A stretch of DNA of 35,526 bases, taken from Myxococcales bacterium (GTDB lineage Bacteria; Myxococcota_A; UBA9042). This document shows, piece by piece, positions 24,005-33,504 of the stretch (the stretch's first letter is position 1; each line of letters begins with the position of its first letter). The stretch lies in assembly GCA_947499075.1 (NCBI GenBank), contig CANMNA010000018.1:1-35526 (forward strand). The letters are read 5' to 3'. The notes beneath the pieces were generated by a model that worked only from the letters and a program-made list of their open reading frames with translations, made no database searches and was not told the DNA's origin. The position numbers and the translations under genes were made by a program.

Positions 24005-24553
24005 TCACACTTCCAAAATCTCTGCTTCTTTGTCCGCGGCTGCGCCATCGACTTTTTTGATCATGGCGTCGACCAAGTCTTGGACTTTTTTCTTGTTGCG
24101 CAGCAGATCGTCTTCGGGGTAGTCGTCTAGGCTCTCCAGCAGATCCAGCGCGTCGCGGCGGGCATTGCGGACCGAGACTTTGGCCTCTTCACCGAGGTGC
24201 TTGACGACTTTGACCAGCTCTCGGCGTCGCTCGCCCGTCATCGCCGGAATCGGCACTAGGATGACATCGCCGCGGTTAGACGGCGTCAGCCCCAGATTGG
24301 CCGCAAAAATCGCCTTGTCGATCGCCGGCAACATCGAGCGCTCCCACGGTTTGACTTGCAGCAGCCGCGGGTCGACCACGCTGACGGTGGCGACTTGGTG
24401 CAGCGCCGACTCTTGGCCGTAATAGTCGACCCGCACCGAATCTAGCTGCGAGGCGTTGGCCCGTCCGGTGCGCAACTTGTTGCACTCGCGTCGAAAAGCA
24501 TCGAGCGCGTTGTGCAAACCGTGATCGAGGTCGGCAAAGATCTCTTCTTCCAT
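24005..24553 (-). CDS. frr: Ribosome recycling factor
   Basis: A 182-residue protein matching ribosome recycling factor over its length (family about 185): LRTGRANASQLDSVRVDYYG near the N terminus, VKPWERSMLPAIDKAI in the middle, then NRGDVILVPIPAMTGERRRELVK and VSVRNARRDA. With EF-G it splits the post-termination ribosome after stop codon release. Start ATG 24553 is preceded by GGAG-like sequence on the - strand. It follows pyrH after 152 bases, the conserved pyrH-frr order, but the gap is long and full of palindromes. Essential gene. Confidence 0.97.
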   Translation of the reverse strand: MEEEIFADLDHGLHNALDAFRRECNKLRTGRANASQLDSVRVDYYGQESALHQVATVSVVDPRLLQVKPWERSMLPAIDKAIFAANLGLTPSNRGDVILVPIPAMTGERRRELVKVVKHLGEEAKVSVRNARRDALDLLESLDDYPEDDLLRNKKKVQDLVDAMIKKVDGAAADKEAEILEV

Positions 24554-24567
24554 GGCCGTTGCTCCTG

Positions 24568-24636
24568 ACTTTTTGGATGCAGCACGCCAGCAGTGTCACC
24601 CTCGATAGATGAAACTTTTCAGCGTGCTGCATGGCG
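24568..24636. repeat. Long inverted repeat between pyrH and frr
   Basis: GCAGCACGC and GCGTGCTGC form a perfect 9-bp inverted pair around an imperfect AT-richer middle within about 24579-24632. It lies just upstream of frr and may shape the pyrH-frr transcript. Confidence 0.5.
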
Positions 24637-24661
24637 GCCGCGGATGCGGGCGCCCGAGGGG

Positions 24662-24686
24662 TTCGGGGCGACGCGCCCCGAATTTT
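24662..24686 (+). terminator. Hairpin with T-run between pyrH and frr
   Basis: TTCGGGGCG (24662-24670), loop ACG, and CGCCCCGAA (24674-24682) form a perfect 9-bp stem followed by TTTT on the + strand. It has the form of an intrinsic terminator in the + direction, opposite to frr and pyrH. For pyrH transcription the A-run precedes the stem, so its role there would be pausing or RNA stability at most. Confidence 0.5.
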
Positions 24687-24705
24687 CTACTGAAACCACC
24701 GCAGG

Positions 24706-26127
<1,422 letters not shown>

Positions 26128-26128
26128 C

Positions 26129-27460
26129 ATGGCAAAGAAACCAGCAGCAATTCTAGAGGACAATGACAAAGACGGCGTGGCTGAAATTACCGCCGTGGCC
26201 GATCGCGGCCTGGGCCGGGCCGGTGTGCACAGCCGCCGCTACGTCAAAGTGGTCGTGCGCGCCCGCCAAGCGGTGCCCCAAGCCGGTCATGTCGAGCGCC
26301 GGGCGGTCCAAATTGGCTTTGCAGTCGATCGGTCGGGGTCGATGTCGGGCCCCAAGCTGGCGCTGGCCAAGGTGGCGATCGCCGAAGCGCTGCAGCAAAT
26401 GCTGATCAAGGATAGCTTCGCGATCTCGTGGTTTGACGGGCATGCTTTCCTGATGGAGCCGTGCCAGCGCGCAACGGCGTCGGCCGTGGCGACGACCATT
26501 GCGGCGGTCAGGCAGGTCCAGACCGGTGGCGACACGGCGTTGCACGATGGCTGGGCGCTGGCGGCGGATGCGGTGCGCAAGGGCCGCGAACCGGACGCGG
26601 TGGCACGGGTCCTGCTGTTGACCGACGGTCAGGCCAACCGCGGGCCGAGCAAACCGTTGCAGCTTGGCAGCTTGGCGGCCCGGATGCGTGCCGAAGGGGT
26701 GGCGACCTCGGCGATTGGCATCGGCGACGACTTCAACGAAGAGCTGCTGACCAAGATGGCAACCGAGGGTGGCGGCAACTTCTACTACGCCAAAACACCG
26801 GAGGATCTCAAGCGCTTCGCTGAAATCGAGCTGGGCGAGGCCAAGGAAGTGGTGGCGAGCGCAGTGGCCCTGCACATCCGGCCCAGCGACGGCGTGCGGG
26901 TCGACGTGCTCAGCGAGTTCCCGGCGACGTGGACGGGCACCGAGCTCAAGGTCAACGTGGGCGACCTGGTCAGCGATCAGGAAATCGCGCTGGTGCTGCG
27001 GCTGACGCTGCCGGCGGGCCAAGTGGGCGAGCGCTGCAGCCTCGAAGTCACGGCCACCGAAGCGGGTCAAGTCGTGATGCTTCCTGCTCAAACTGTCGGA
27101 TTTGTGCTGGCTGACAACCTGGCCAACGATGCGCAGCCGCGCAATCGCGGTGTCGACCGCATGGTCGCTGGGCTCTACGCAGCGCTGGCGCGGATGGAGG
27201 CCGTCGGCCACAACCGGCGGCATGAGTTTGCGGTAGCGGCCCACCTGCTGCAGCAAGCGGCCGCTCGAATTGAGTCCTATGCCGGCGACGACGTACCGTT
27301 GCAGCAGCTGGTCAGCCTGTTGCGTCAAGACGCGGCGCGGTTTGCGGTGCGCCAAGACGAGATGACCCGCAAGGAAATGTACTTCGGCAGTTCAAGCCTG
27401 AGCCGCGGCAAGCACCGCGACGGCACATCGGTCCGCAGCGGCGACCGCGACTTGCAGTAG
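26129..27460 (+). CDS. Cytoplasmic von Willebrand factor A (VWA) domain protein
   Basis: A 443-residue protein without signal peptide or membrane segment. The VWA domain (about residues 62-245) has a complete metal-ion dependent adhesion site: DRSGSMSG (DxSxS), TGGDTALHDG (Thr) and LLTDGQANRG (Asp). A beta-sandwich-like region follows (about 245-340), and the C-terminal third is helical with Arg-rich stretches. Such cytoplasmic VWA proteins commonly work with AAA+ ATPases as substrate or partner adaptors. A Ycf46-type ATPase is encoded 2.4 kb away on the other strand. The ATG at 26129 follows GAAGAAGAGG in the end of the MerR-like gene, one base after its stop, so the two are coupled. It converges with a frameshifted membrane gene 3 bases later. 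Confidence 0.9.
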   Translation: MAKKPAAILEDNDKDGVAEITAVADRGLGRAGVHSRRYVKVVVRARQAVPQAGHVERRAVQIGFAVDRSGSMSGPKLALAKVAIAEALQQMLIKDSFAISWFDGHAFLMEPCQRATASAVATTIAAVRQVQTGGDTALHDGWALAADAVRKGREPDAVARVLLLTDGQANRGPSKPLQLGSLAARMRAEGVATSAIGIGDDFNEELLTKMATEGGGNFYYAKTPEDLKRFAEIELGEAKEVVASAVALHIRPSDGVRVDVLSEFPATWTGTELKVNVGDLVSDQEIALVLRLTLPAGQVGERCSLEVTATEAGQVVMLPAQTVGFVLADNLANDAQPRNRGVDRMVAGLYAALARMEAVGHNRRHEFAVAAHLLQQAAARIESYAGDDVPLQQLVSLLRQDAARFAVRQDEMTRKEMYFGSSSLSRGKHRDGTSVRSGDRDLQ

Positions 27461-27463
27461 CTT

Positions 27464-27849
27464 TCAGCCGCCCACAAAGGGCTCCAGCACGGCAATGCGC
27501 AGCGCCTGCAGGTGGATCAGCAGCAGCAGGTAGTACGCCAAGAACGCAATGAACACCGCCACGACCGCCAGCGGCTCGCGGCGGCGGCGCCACAGCAGCC
27601 AAGTCCCCAGCGACACCAGCGTGAGCTTGGCACAGGCAAATGCCACCGGATGGCGGTCTACCAGATCGCCCAGCAGCGGATTGGCCTCGACCGCCAAGCC
27701 ATTGCTGATCCACAACACCGTAGGACCACGTCGAGCGCGTTGAGCACCAACACGGCGCCGACGATGCCGCGCAGCCAATGGTAGTGCTGGGGCGTGTCGA
27801 CCCACGGATGCGCGTCGGTCGGCGCGTCTCCGACCCGTGGGGCAGGCAC
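27464..27849 (-). pseudogene. DUF5658-like membrane protein gene with a one-base frameshift
   Basis: Two overlapping frames together give a DUF5658-type small membrane protein. The first, upstream of about 27720, reads PQHYHWLRGIVGAVLVLNALDVV. The second continues TVLWISNGLAVEANPLLGDLV, with the family's typical EANPLL, then KLTLVSLGTWLLWRR and a final helix. The break is at CCTACGG (near 27718-27724 on the - strand), where one missing base would join them. The span is 386 bases, one short of a multiple of three. The start is uncertain; GTG 27849, 29 bases after the PsiF-repeat stop, is the best in-frame choice. It is either a real pseudogene or a sequence error. Confidence 0.7.
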
Positions 27850-27877
27850 AAGCGGGCTTGCCGGGGCAGGCCCGCGG

Positions 27878-28258
27878 TTACTTGACGTTGTCTGGACCCT
27901 TGGCCTTGAGGCACTTGGACATGTACTCCTTGTGCGCGTCGCCCTTGTTGCCCAACTCTTTGCTTTTCTTGGCGCAGGCGCCCATCGCATCTTTGGGTGC
28001 CAAGACTTTGCCACCAGCAGGCGGGGCAGCAGGCGGCGGCGCGGCAGGCGCAGGTGCGGGCGCGGTAGGCGCGGCCTTGAGGCACTCCGCCATGAATTTC
28101 TTGCGGTCGTCGCCCTTCAGGCCCTTCTCCGTGGCAGTCTTGTTGCAAGTCGCCATCTTGTTCTGCTGCGGGTTGTCGGCAGCGTGGGCCAAGCCGGCCA
28201 GCGAAAAACCGGCCAACGAAAAACTCAGAGCAGCGACGGCAAAAAGGAGCTTGTGCAT
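27878..28258 (-). CDS. Periplasmic PsiF-repeat protein
   Basis: A 126-residue exported protein with signal peptide (residues 1-27, ending AHA). The mature part holds two PsiF repeats: KMATCNKTATEKGLKGDDRKKFMAECLK (about 34-61) and MGACAKKSKELGNKGDAHKEYMSKCLK (about 91-117), joined by an Ala/Pro linker. Each has two cysteines that would form a disulphide. PsiF was named for phosphate starvation induction in E. coli, but its molecular role is unknown. AGGA lies about 6 bases upstream of the ATG. No Pho box is seen upstream. Confidence 0.85.
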   Translation of the reverse strand: MHKLLFAVAALSFSLAGFSLAGLAHAADNPQQNKMATCNKTATEKGLKGDDRKKFMAECLKAAPTAPAPAPAAPPPAAPPAGGKVLAPKDAMGACAKKSKELGNKGDAHKEYMSKCLKAKGPDNVK

Positions 28259-28366
28259 GATAATCCTAGGTAGGCAGAGGCGAGAAGTGAGGCGCGGCCC
28301 CTGCTGAAACGCGCCGTGGCAGGCAAGTGTAGATCAATGCGGCGGCGGCGCAACTAGGGCGCAGCA

Positions 28367-29134
28367 CTACAATTCGAATTTTCTGCCGTGTTTGTCATCG
28401 AGCCCCGCAGCATCGACCGCGATGTCAAAGGGTCGCTCTTCGCGCTTTTCGCCCTTGGGCGGCTCTTGCCAGACACTGGGTCGCGCGATCAGCTTGGGTG
28501 AGAAGTCCGCACCAGGCAGATCATCGAGGTGGGTGCCGTCGACGATGTACTTGCGACCTAGCCCATCGTACACACTGGTCGCCTCAGGTCCGTACTTCAT
28601 CTCCCACGGATCTTCGATCAGCAGCCGCCGCAGTTGCTCGCGCAGGCGACGGGTGAAGTCGACTGACCAGATTTGCAGCGGCTCTGGTGCCCGGTGGCGG
28701 TACTTGCGGACCTCGTCCAACTCGTCGCCAAGTTGGCCGCCGATGCCGGGCGTGCGCTGCCACGGCAAGCCGCCTTCGACATCGACCGACATCTCGTAGC
28801 GGCCGATATTGCGCAGGTTGAACTGCGGCATCACGTCGTTCTTCAGCGCTTCCGCGGTCTTGTCGTTGAGCTCTGAGTCACGCATCTCGCGGATCGGCCG
28901 CGCATACGTCTGCTCAAAGTTGTTGCGGCCGACCACCCACGCTGACAGCCGATCGGGCGCAAAGTCGTAGGCAGTCATGATGAAAAAGCGATCTTTGGCG
29001 TACAGATAGTCGAACAGTTTGAAGCGCTTGTCCGTCTTGATGCCGCGCCGCTGCAGGCGCTTGAGCAGCGGCCACGCCAGCGGTTGGGCCAGCAGCTCGC
29101 CGGCCGTCGCCTCTTGTTCAGGCTGAGCGATCAT
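28367..29134 (-). CDS. Unrecognised 255-residue protein, last gene of the FHA-Ycf46 operon
   Basis: A soluble, charged protein of 255 residues. Notable segments are FKLFDYLYAKDRFFIMTAYDF and RLSAWVVGRNNFEQTYARPIREMRD near the N terminus, NLRNIGRYEMSVDVEGGLPW in the middle, YRHRAPEPLQIWSVDFTRRL and LIEDPWEMKYGPEA after it, and a KFEL end. There are no cysteines and no membrane segment. Its ATG overlaps the DUF2997 stop by 4 bases (ATGA), so it belongs to the operon. I do not recognise the family or a catalytic pattern. Its conserved place behind DUF1257 and DUF2997 would be the best clue to its role. Confidence 0.8.
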   Translation of the reverse strand: MIAQPEQEATAGELLAQPLAWPLLKRLQRRGIKTDKRFKLFDYLYAKDRFFIMTAYDFAPDRLSAWVVGRNNFEQTYARPIREMRDSELNDKTAEALKNDVMPQFNLRNIGRYEMSVDVEGGLPWQRTPGIGGQLGDELDEVRKYRHRAPEPLQIWSVDFTRRLREQLRRLLIEDPWEMKYGPEATSVYDGLGRKYIVDGTHLDDLPGADFSPKLIARPSVWQEPPKGEKREERPFDIAVDAAGLDDKHGRKFEL

Positions 29135-29352
29135 GGCGAAGGGGTGTCGCTGCCGTCGCCCGCGCCGACGGTCACGCCGGTGTCGGTCTGCTGGTAGTAT
29201 TCGCTGGTGTGCTGGCGCGACGAGACCATACCCAGCGCCATCTCAATCTCGCGGGTGATGCGCTCGCACTCCGGCCCGGTCACGCCTAGCACCTTGATCG
29301 AGACCTCGCCGTGGTCGTCGATGGTGAACTCTATTTCGCGGCGCTTGGCCAT
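29131..29352 (-). CDS. DUF2997 family protein
   Basis: A 73-residue protein beginning REIEFTIDDHGEVSIKVLGVTGPECERITREIEMALG, which matches DUF2997, followed by a short Ser/Thr/Gly tail. In cyanobacteria DUF2997 genes commonly sit next to DUF1257 (Ycf35) genes, as here. A GGGGGA stretch lies about 6 bases before the ATG. It is translated between the DUF1257 gene and the 255-residue protein. Molecular function unknown; the single Cys and acidic pattern suggest a small binding partner rather than an enzyme. Confidence 0.85.
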   Translation of the reverse strand: MAKRREIEFTIDDHGEVSIKVLGVTGPECERITREIEMALGMVSSRQHTSEYYQQTDTGVTVGAGDGSDTPSP

Positions 29353-29426
29353 GATTGTCCCCCGGTTGCCTGATCGGTCAAAGTCTCAGACCGCTTGTGT
29401 ACCCAGTCGGTCAGTGTGCCGTCCGG

Positions 29427-29837
29427 CTAGTCGCCCCAGCTCGAGACCTTGATGTGGATCTGCTGATTTTCATCAACTTTTTCTTCTTCGAGCGTATAGC
29501 CGCGCTTGGTCACTTCCTCTTTGACGGTGTGGTAGGCATAGCGCTGCACGATCTTGCGGGTGAACTCATCTTGGCTGTAACCAGCTGTCATCTCAACAAA
29601 TTCCCAGTCAGCCATAAACGTGACATTGCCGGTCTGGGCATCGACATTGACGCCAATGTCGTAAGTCTTGCTGGCGTGGATCGACAGCTTGGCCTTGGCT
29701 TTTTGGCCCAGGTAGCCTTTGACATGGACTTCTTGGCCTTCTTCGGCCTTGGTGAAAGCGAAGCCCAGCTCTTGGAGCACCAGCTCTAACCGTAATATGT
29801 TGTTGATCTTTGTCTGAACTGTCGTGAAGTGCGACAT
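29427..29837 (-). CDS. DUF1257 (Ycf35-like) protein
   Basis: A 136-residue protein beginning MSHFTTVQTKINNILRLELVLQELGF, the characteristic DUF1257 start. It continues with VKGYLGQKAKAKLSIHASKTYDIGVNVD and FMADWEFVEM, then a helical Tyr-rich stretch (IVQRYAYHTVKEEVTKRGY). Chloroplast and cyanobacterial Ycf35 proteins belong here; their function is not established. ATG 29837 has GGAGG 6 bases upstream and is preferred to the longer frame from 29858. It lies 45 bases after the Ycf46-type ATPase. The ATPase-DUF1257-DUF2997 order recalls cyanobacterial neighbourhoods, which suggests a conserved functional unit. Confidence 0.9.
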   Translation of the reverse strand: MSHFTTVQTKINNILRLELVLQELGFAFTKAEEGQEVHVKGYLGQKAKAKLSIHASKTYDIGVNVDAQTGNVTFMADWEFVEMTAGYSQDEFTRKIVQRYAYHTVKEEVTKRGYTLEEEKVDENQQIHIKVSSWGD

Positions 29838-29882
29838 CGCCCGCCTCCGCTTTTCCAACGAGTTTACGGTTGCAAGGGTACG

Positions 29883-31541
29883 CTACATTTCCAGTCTGGG
29901 CTGACTGTCTTGGCTCACCACCGGCGTGTCATCGGGCGGCGAGGTGCGGCGGGCCCGCGACTTGCTCCACTCGCGCATTTCAGCCAGGCGCTCGCGCATG
30001 GTCTGCGACAGCGGAATGACCTCGCGCACGGCTTCAACCAGCCGCCCGGTGTCGATGTCGGTCTCGCCATGACCTTCGTCAAAAGTATCGTACAAGGCCC
30101 CGACGATCGCTTCTTCGAGTTCCGAACCCGAAAACCCAGCGGTCGCATCGACCAGCTTCTTCATGTCGAACAAGCTCGCGTCGCGGTTGCGCTTCTTCAG
30201 TTGGATGGCCAGGATCTCTTCGCGCTCGTTGCGATTGGGCAGGTCGACGAAGAAAATCTCGTCAAACCGGCCCTTGCGCAGCAGCTCTGGCGGCAGCATC
30301 GACACGTCGTTGGCGGTGGCGATCACGAACACCGGCGAGGTTTTCTCCTGCAGCCAGGTCAAAAACGTCGCGAACACCCGCGCCGTCGTGCCGCCATCGC
30401 TTTGACCACTGCTCTTGGTGCCCGAAAAGCCCTTCTCGAGCTCGTCCAGCCACAAGATCGCCGGCGCCACCGCTTCGGCCGTCTTGATCGCGCGGCGCAT
30501 GTTCTCTTCGGACGAGCCCACCAGCGAGCCGAAGACCTTGCCCACGTCCAGTCGCAGCAGCGGCATCTGCCATCCTTGAGAAATCGCTTTGGCACTGAGC
30601 GACTTGCCACATCCCGGCACGCCCAGCAGCAAAATCCCCTTGGGCGGCGGCAGGCCGAACTTTTGGGCCAGCGGCGTAAAGGCGTGCCGCCGCTTGTTCA
30701 GCCAGTCTTTCATGTACATCAGGCCGCCGACGGAATCCATGCCCAGCGTTGTCTCGTAAAACTCCAGGATGCCCGACTTGCGGATGATGTGCTTTTTTTC
30801 GGCCAGAATCGTCTTGAGGTTAAAGCCCTTGTCGCGCACGGTGGTCTTGGCAAACACCTGCCGCGCTTCCTGCTCGGTCAGACCCAGCGCGGCCTCGGCG
30901 ATCTCGCGCTGCAAGTCGGGTGACTCCAAGATCTTGGCGAAATTTTTACCAAACCGCTGCGACTTGGCGCCGTTAAACGCCATCTCGCGCACGATGTCTT
31001 CCATCATCCGCCGGTCGGGCAGGTCAAAGTCGACGACCACGACGTCTTTCTCCATCTCCATGGGAATCTTGACGATTGAACTGAGGAAGACCACGGTGCG
31101 CAGCGCCTTGTTCTCGGGCGGCGCATGCATCAGGTCGCGCACCCGCCGCGCCACCAGCGGGTCGTTGAAGAACGGATGGAAGTCGCGCAGGACCACCACG
31201 GCATCGCGCGTCAGGTTGTTGGTGATCCAGTCTAGCGCGCGGATCGGGTCGCGGATGTCGCCCGGCACGTCGGCACTGTCACAGCGAAACCCTTGCGAGC
31301 ACGACCACTTGATCAGCTGGCGCGACTGCCACTTGGTCACGTCCCACTTCTCGCGCAGCTGCGTAGACTCTAGCGTCGCCAGCTCTTTGAGCCAGTACTC
31401 CACGCGCTCTTCTTCGGCCGACACCACGTACACCAGCTTGTACTGGGCGCGGATCAGGTAGTGCAGCTCGTCGACCGCAGGCGGAATCGGCCGGTTGGGC
31501 GAGGCGGCGACCGCGTCGGCGATGGGCGAAGAATTCGTCAT
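29883..31541 (-). CDS. AAA+ ATPase of the Ycf46 family
   Basis: A 552-residue protein with an N-terminal region (about 25-235) that resembles a degenerate P-loop fold (YKLVYVVSAEE, DAVVVLRDFHPF, RTVVFLSSIVKIP), followed by an AAA+ module. Motifs: Walker A GVPGCGKS (307-314), Walker B LWLDELEK (D366, E367), sensor-1 TAND (N411) and an arginine finger within GRFDE (about 424-428). All are intact. The arrangement is that of plastid/cyanobacterial Ycf46, implicated in cyanobacteria in inorganic carbon use, but not biochemically defined. It is the second gene after the FHA protein (31-base gap), with GGAG near the ATG. Probably the motor of this operon's complex. Confidence 0.92.
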   Translation of the reverse strand: MTNSSPIADAVAASPNRPIPPAVDELHYLIRAQYKLVYVVSAEEERVEYWLKELATLESTQLREKWDVTKWQSRQLIKWSCSQGFRCDSADVPGDIRDPIRALDWITNNLTRDAVVVLRDFHPFFNDPLVARRVRDLMHAPPENKALRTVVFLSSIVKIPMEMEKDVVVVDFDLPDRRMMEDIVREMAFNGAKSQRFGKNFAKILESPDLQREIAEAALGLTEQEARQVFAKTTVRDKGFNLKTILAEKKHIIRKSGILEFYETTLGMDSVGGLMYMKDWLNKRRHAFTPLAQKFGLPPPKGILLLGVPGCGKSLSAKAISQGWQMPLLRLDVGKVFGSLVGSSEENMRRAIKTAEAVAPAILWLDELEKGFSGTKSSGQSDGGTTARVFATFLTWLQEKTSPVFVIATANDVSMLPPELLRKGRFDEIFFVDLPNRNEREEILAIQLKKRNRDASLFDMKKLVDATAGFSGSELEEAIVGALYDTFDEGHGETDIDTGRLVEAVREVIPLSQTMRERLAEMREWSKSRARRTSPPDDTPVVSQDSQPRLEM

Positions 31542-31572
31542 CGAAAGGCTCCGTGCAGGGTGGGGAAGCGGG

Positions 31573-33504
31573 TCAGCCCAGGCCCAAGTCTTGGGCCACA
31601 GTCTGTATCATGCGCTCTTGCATGCCGAGGTCCTGGGCCAGCACCACCGTGGCATCAAAAATCAGCTCGATGGTCTCGGCCAAGTCGCCGGTCTTGCTGC
31701 GCTGGCGGTTGAGCTGATCGGCGGTGTCGCGGGCCAGCACCGCATTGCGCTTGGAAGCCGTGACGGCTTCGGCCAGATCGGCCAGCGTTGCCTCAAGCTC
31801 CGCGGAAACCGTGATGCCCTTGGCCGGGGCCGGCCGGTCGAGCAACTCGGTGACCCTGGCCTCCGCGTCGCGCAATTGATCTTCGAGCGACTCGTTCTTG
31901 GCTCTCTGGCGTTCGACCTCTTTTTCGAGGCCCTTGGCGCTAGTACCTTCGGAGACCGCCTGCTCCAGCTTGAGTTCGGCCTTGGCCAGATCGCGCTGAA
32001 TCTGCTGCATCTCTTCGCGCATCCGCTCGATCTCGCGGGCCTTGGCCCGAAAGTCCGGGTGCTCGGTGACGTCGACTTCCTTGGGCTTGCGCTCGGCGGC
32101 CTGCTTGGCTTCGACCAACTCGGCGCGCATGGTGTCGATTTGCCGGTTCAGGTTGCTGGTGCGCTCGGTCATCTCATCGTTGCGCTTGATCGAGTTGTGG
32201 AAATCTTCCAGCAGCTTGCGCTTCTCGCTCTCCAGATCGGACAGGCCTACGCCCATCTGGGCCTGGCGCAGCTCGACTTCCTTGGCCCGCAGCTCGGCTT
32301 TCTTCTCCTGGATCAAGCCTTCTTTTTCCTGAATGATCTCCTGAAGCATATTGATCTTGCGTTCATAGGCGTTGTTCGAGTTGACGCCGTCGTTGTGCTG
32401 GGCTTCTAGACTGAGCACTTGATCGCGCAGCGCCCGCCCTTCGTAGTCGAGCATGTCGTACTGGCGACGCAACTCTTCGATTTCGCGATCTTTTTGCGTC
32501 ACCCGCACCTTCAGGCCGGCGATCCGCTCTTGGGCATCGGCACCCTTGTCTTCGGTCTCCTTGACCCGGCGCTCGAGCTCGCGGGCTTTGGCGTCGGCTT
32601 CCAGCGCCCGGTTTTGCTCCTGGGCCAATTCCTCGCGGGTGCGCTCCAGTTGGCGACTCAGCGTTTGGGCGTGCTCCTTGAGCTGGGCGTACTTGTCGTA
32701 CAAGCCTTCGTCGGCGACGCTGGTGCGCTCGATCTCTTTGACCCGCGTTTCGGCTTGGGCGACGCGCCCCATCAGCTTGGCGTTGTCGCTCTCGAGCTCG
32801 ACCAGGCGCCGGCGCAGCGCTTCCGCTTCGGCATTGGTGGTGGTGGCGGCGGGCGCGGTGCTGCGCGGCAGCGTGGGCGAGCCGATGCCCGGCCGGTCGT
32901 CGTAGTTGCGCGGCTCTGGCCGCGGCTCCGGCCTGGGTTCTGGGCGCGGCTCTGGGCGCGGCTCCGCGCGCGGCTCTGGTCTTGGCTCCGCGCGCGGCTC
33001 TGGCCTTGGTTCGGGCCGTGGTTCGGGCCGCGCCGGCCGGTCGGGGCGCGACAGCTCTGGCATGCCCGCGGTGCGCGCGTTGATCTGGTTGCGCAGGTCT
33101 TCCAGACCGCCCACGTGGTTCATGGTCGGCCCAGCCATCCGCGGCCGCTCGCCGACGGCGTCTTGCTGACCCGTCGAGCCCGGGCGGCCGGCCGTGGGCG
33201 CGTTGCCTTCGCGCAGCAAGATCTCAAACCGCTCGCCACAGCGCACCACGTCGCCCTTGTCGATGTTGGCGCGCTTGCACTGCTTGCCGTTGACGAAGGT
33301 GCCGTTGGCCGAGCCAATGTCCTTGATGTAGTACGAGCCTTCCTGATCGTCGTAGCCGATCCGGCCGTGATCGCGCGACACCGTGGTCTCGTTGGAGAAG
33401 ATGCGCGAGACATTGGGCTTGCGGCCGATCGTCACCGGCTCAATGTCGGGCGAAAGTTGCAACTGCATCAGCTTGCCGCTGACGTCACGCCATTCTAGGT
33501 ACAT
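31573..33504 (-). CDS. FHA-domain protein with Pro/Glu/Arg repeats and a long coiled coil
   Basis: A 643-residue cytoplasmic protein, first gene of the operon. The FHA domain (about 22-98) has GRK (27-29), SRDH (43-46) and GSANGTFVNG (64-73), the phosphothreonine-binding set. A linker holds about a dozen PEPR/AEPR units (about 154-200), then a coiled coil of more than 350 residues rich in Glu, Arg and Leu, and a short C-terminal helical domain. ATG 33504 has GGAG about 10 bases upstream; the frame extends to 33642 without signals and is rejected. FHA domains bind phosphothreonine on partners, so a Ser/Thr kinase (one is encoded at 20638) could control this complex. That link is inference. Confidence 0.9.
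   Translation of the reverse strand: MYLEWRDVSGKLMQLQLSPDIEPVTIGRKPNVSRIFSNETTVSRDHGRIGYDDQEGSYYIKDIGSANGTFVNGKQCKRANIDKGDVVRCGERFEILLREGNAPTAGRPGSTGQQDAVGERPRMAGPTMNHVGGLEDLRNQINARTAGMPELSRPDRPARPEPRPEPRPEPRAEPRPEPRAEPRPEPRPEPRPEPRPEPRNYDDRPGIGSPTLPRSTAPAATTTNAEAEALRRRLVELESDNAKLMGRVAQAETRVKEIERTSVADEGLYDKYAQLKEHAQTLSRQLERTREELAQEQNRALEADAKARELERRVKETEDKGADAQERIAGLKVRVTQKDREIEELRRQYDMLDYEGRALRDQVLSLEAQHNDGVNSNNAYERKINMLQEIIQEKEGLIQEKKAELRAKEVELRQAQMGVGLSDLESEKRKLLEDFHNSIKRNDEMTERTSNLNRQIDTMRAELVEAKQAAERKPKEVDVTEHPDFRAKAREIERMREEMQQIQRDLAKAELKLEQAVSEGTSAKGLEKEVERQRAKNESLEDQLRDAEARVTELLDRPAPAKGITVSAELEATLADLAEAVTASKRNAVLARDTADQLNRQRSKTGDLAETIELIFDATVVLAQDLGMQERMIQTVAQDLGLG
32914..33036 (-). 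repeat. Coding tandem repeat of Pro-Glu-Pro-Arg units
   Basis: A GC-rich imperfect 12-base repeat (GGCTCTGGGCGC-like on the + strand) encodes the PEPR/AEPR linker of the FHA protein. The units differ at third positions and at P/A, so it is older than a freshly expanded array. Confidence 0.75.

Noticed and set aside
29883..31541. MoxR-type ATPase paired with the VWA gene
   Set aside because: The order of motifs and the long N-terminal region fit Ycf46, and the DUF1257 and DUF2997 neighbours agree. MoxR proteins are shorter and lack this N-terminal domain.
32419..33498. Repetitive 359-residue open frame on the + strand over the FHA gene
   Set aside because: Its repeats (ARLWAR- and GFWARL-like) are the mirror image of the PEPR-encoding DNA. 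The - strand has a recognisable FHA domain and coiled coil.
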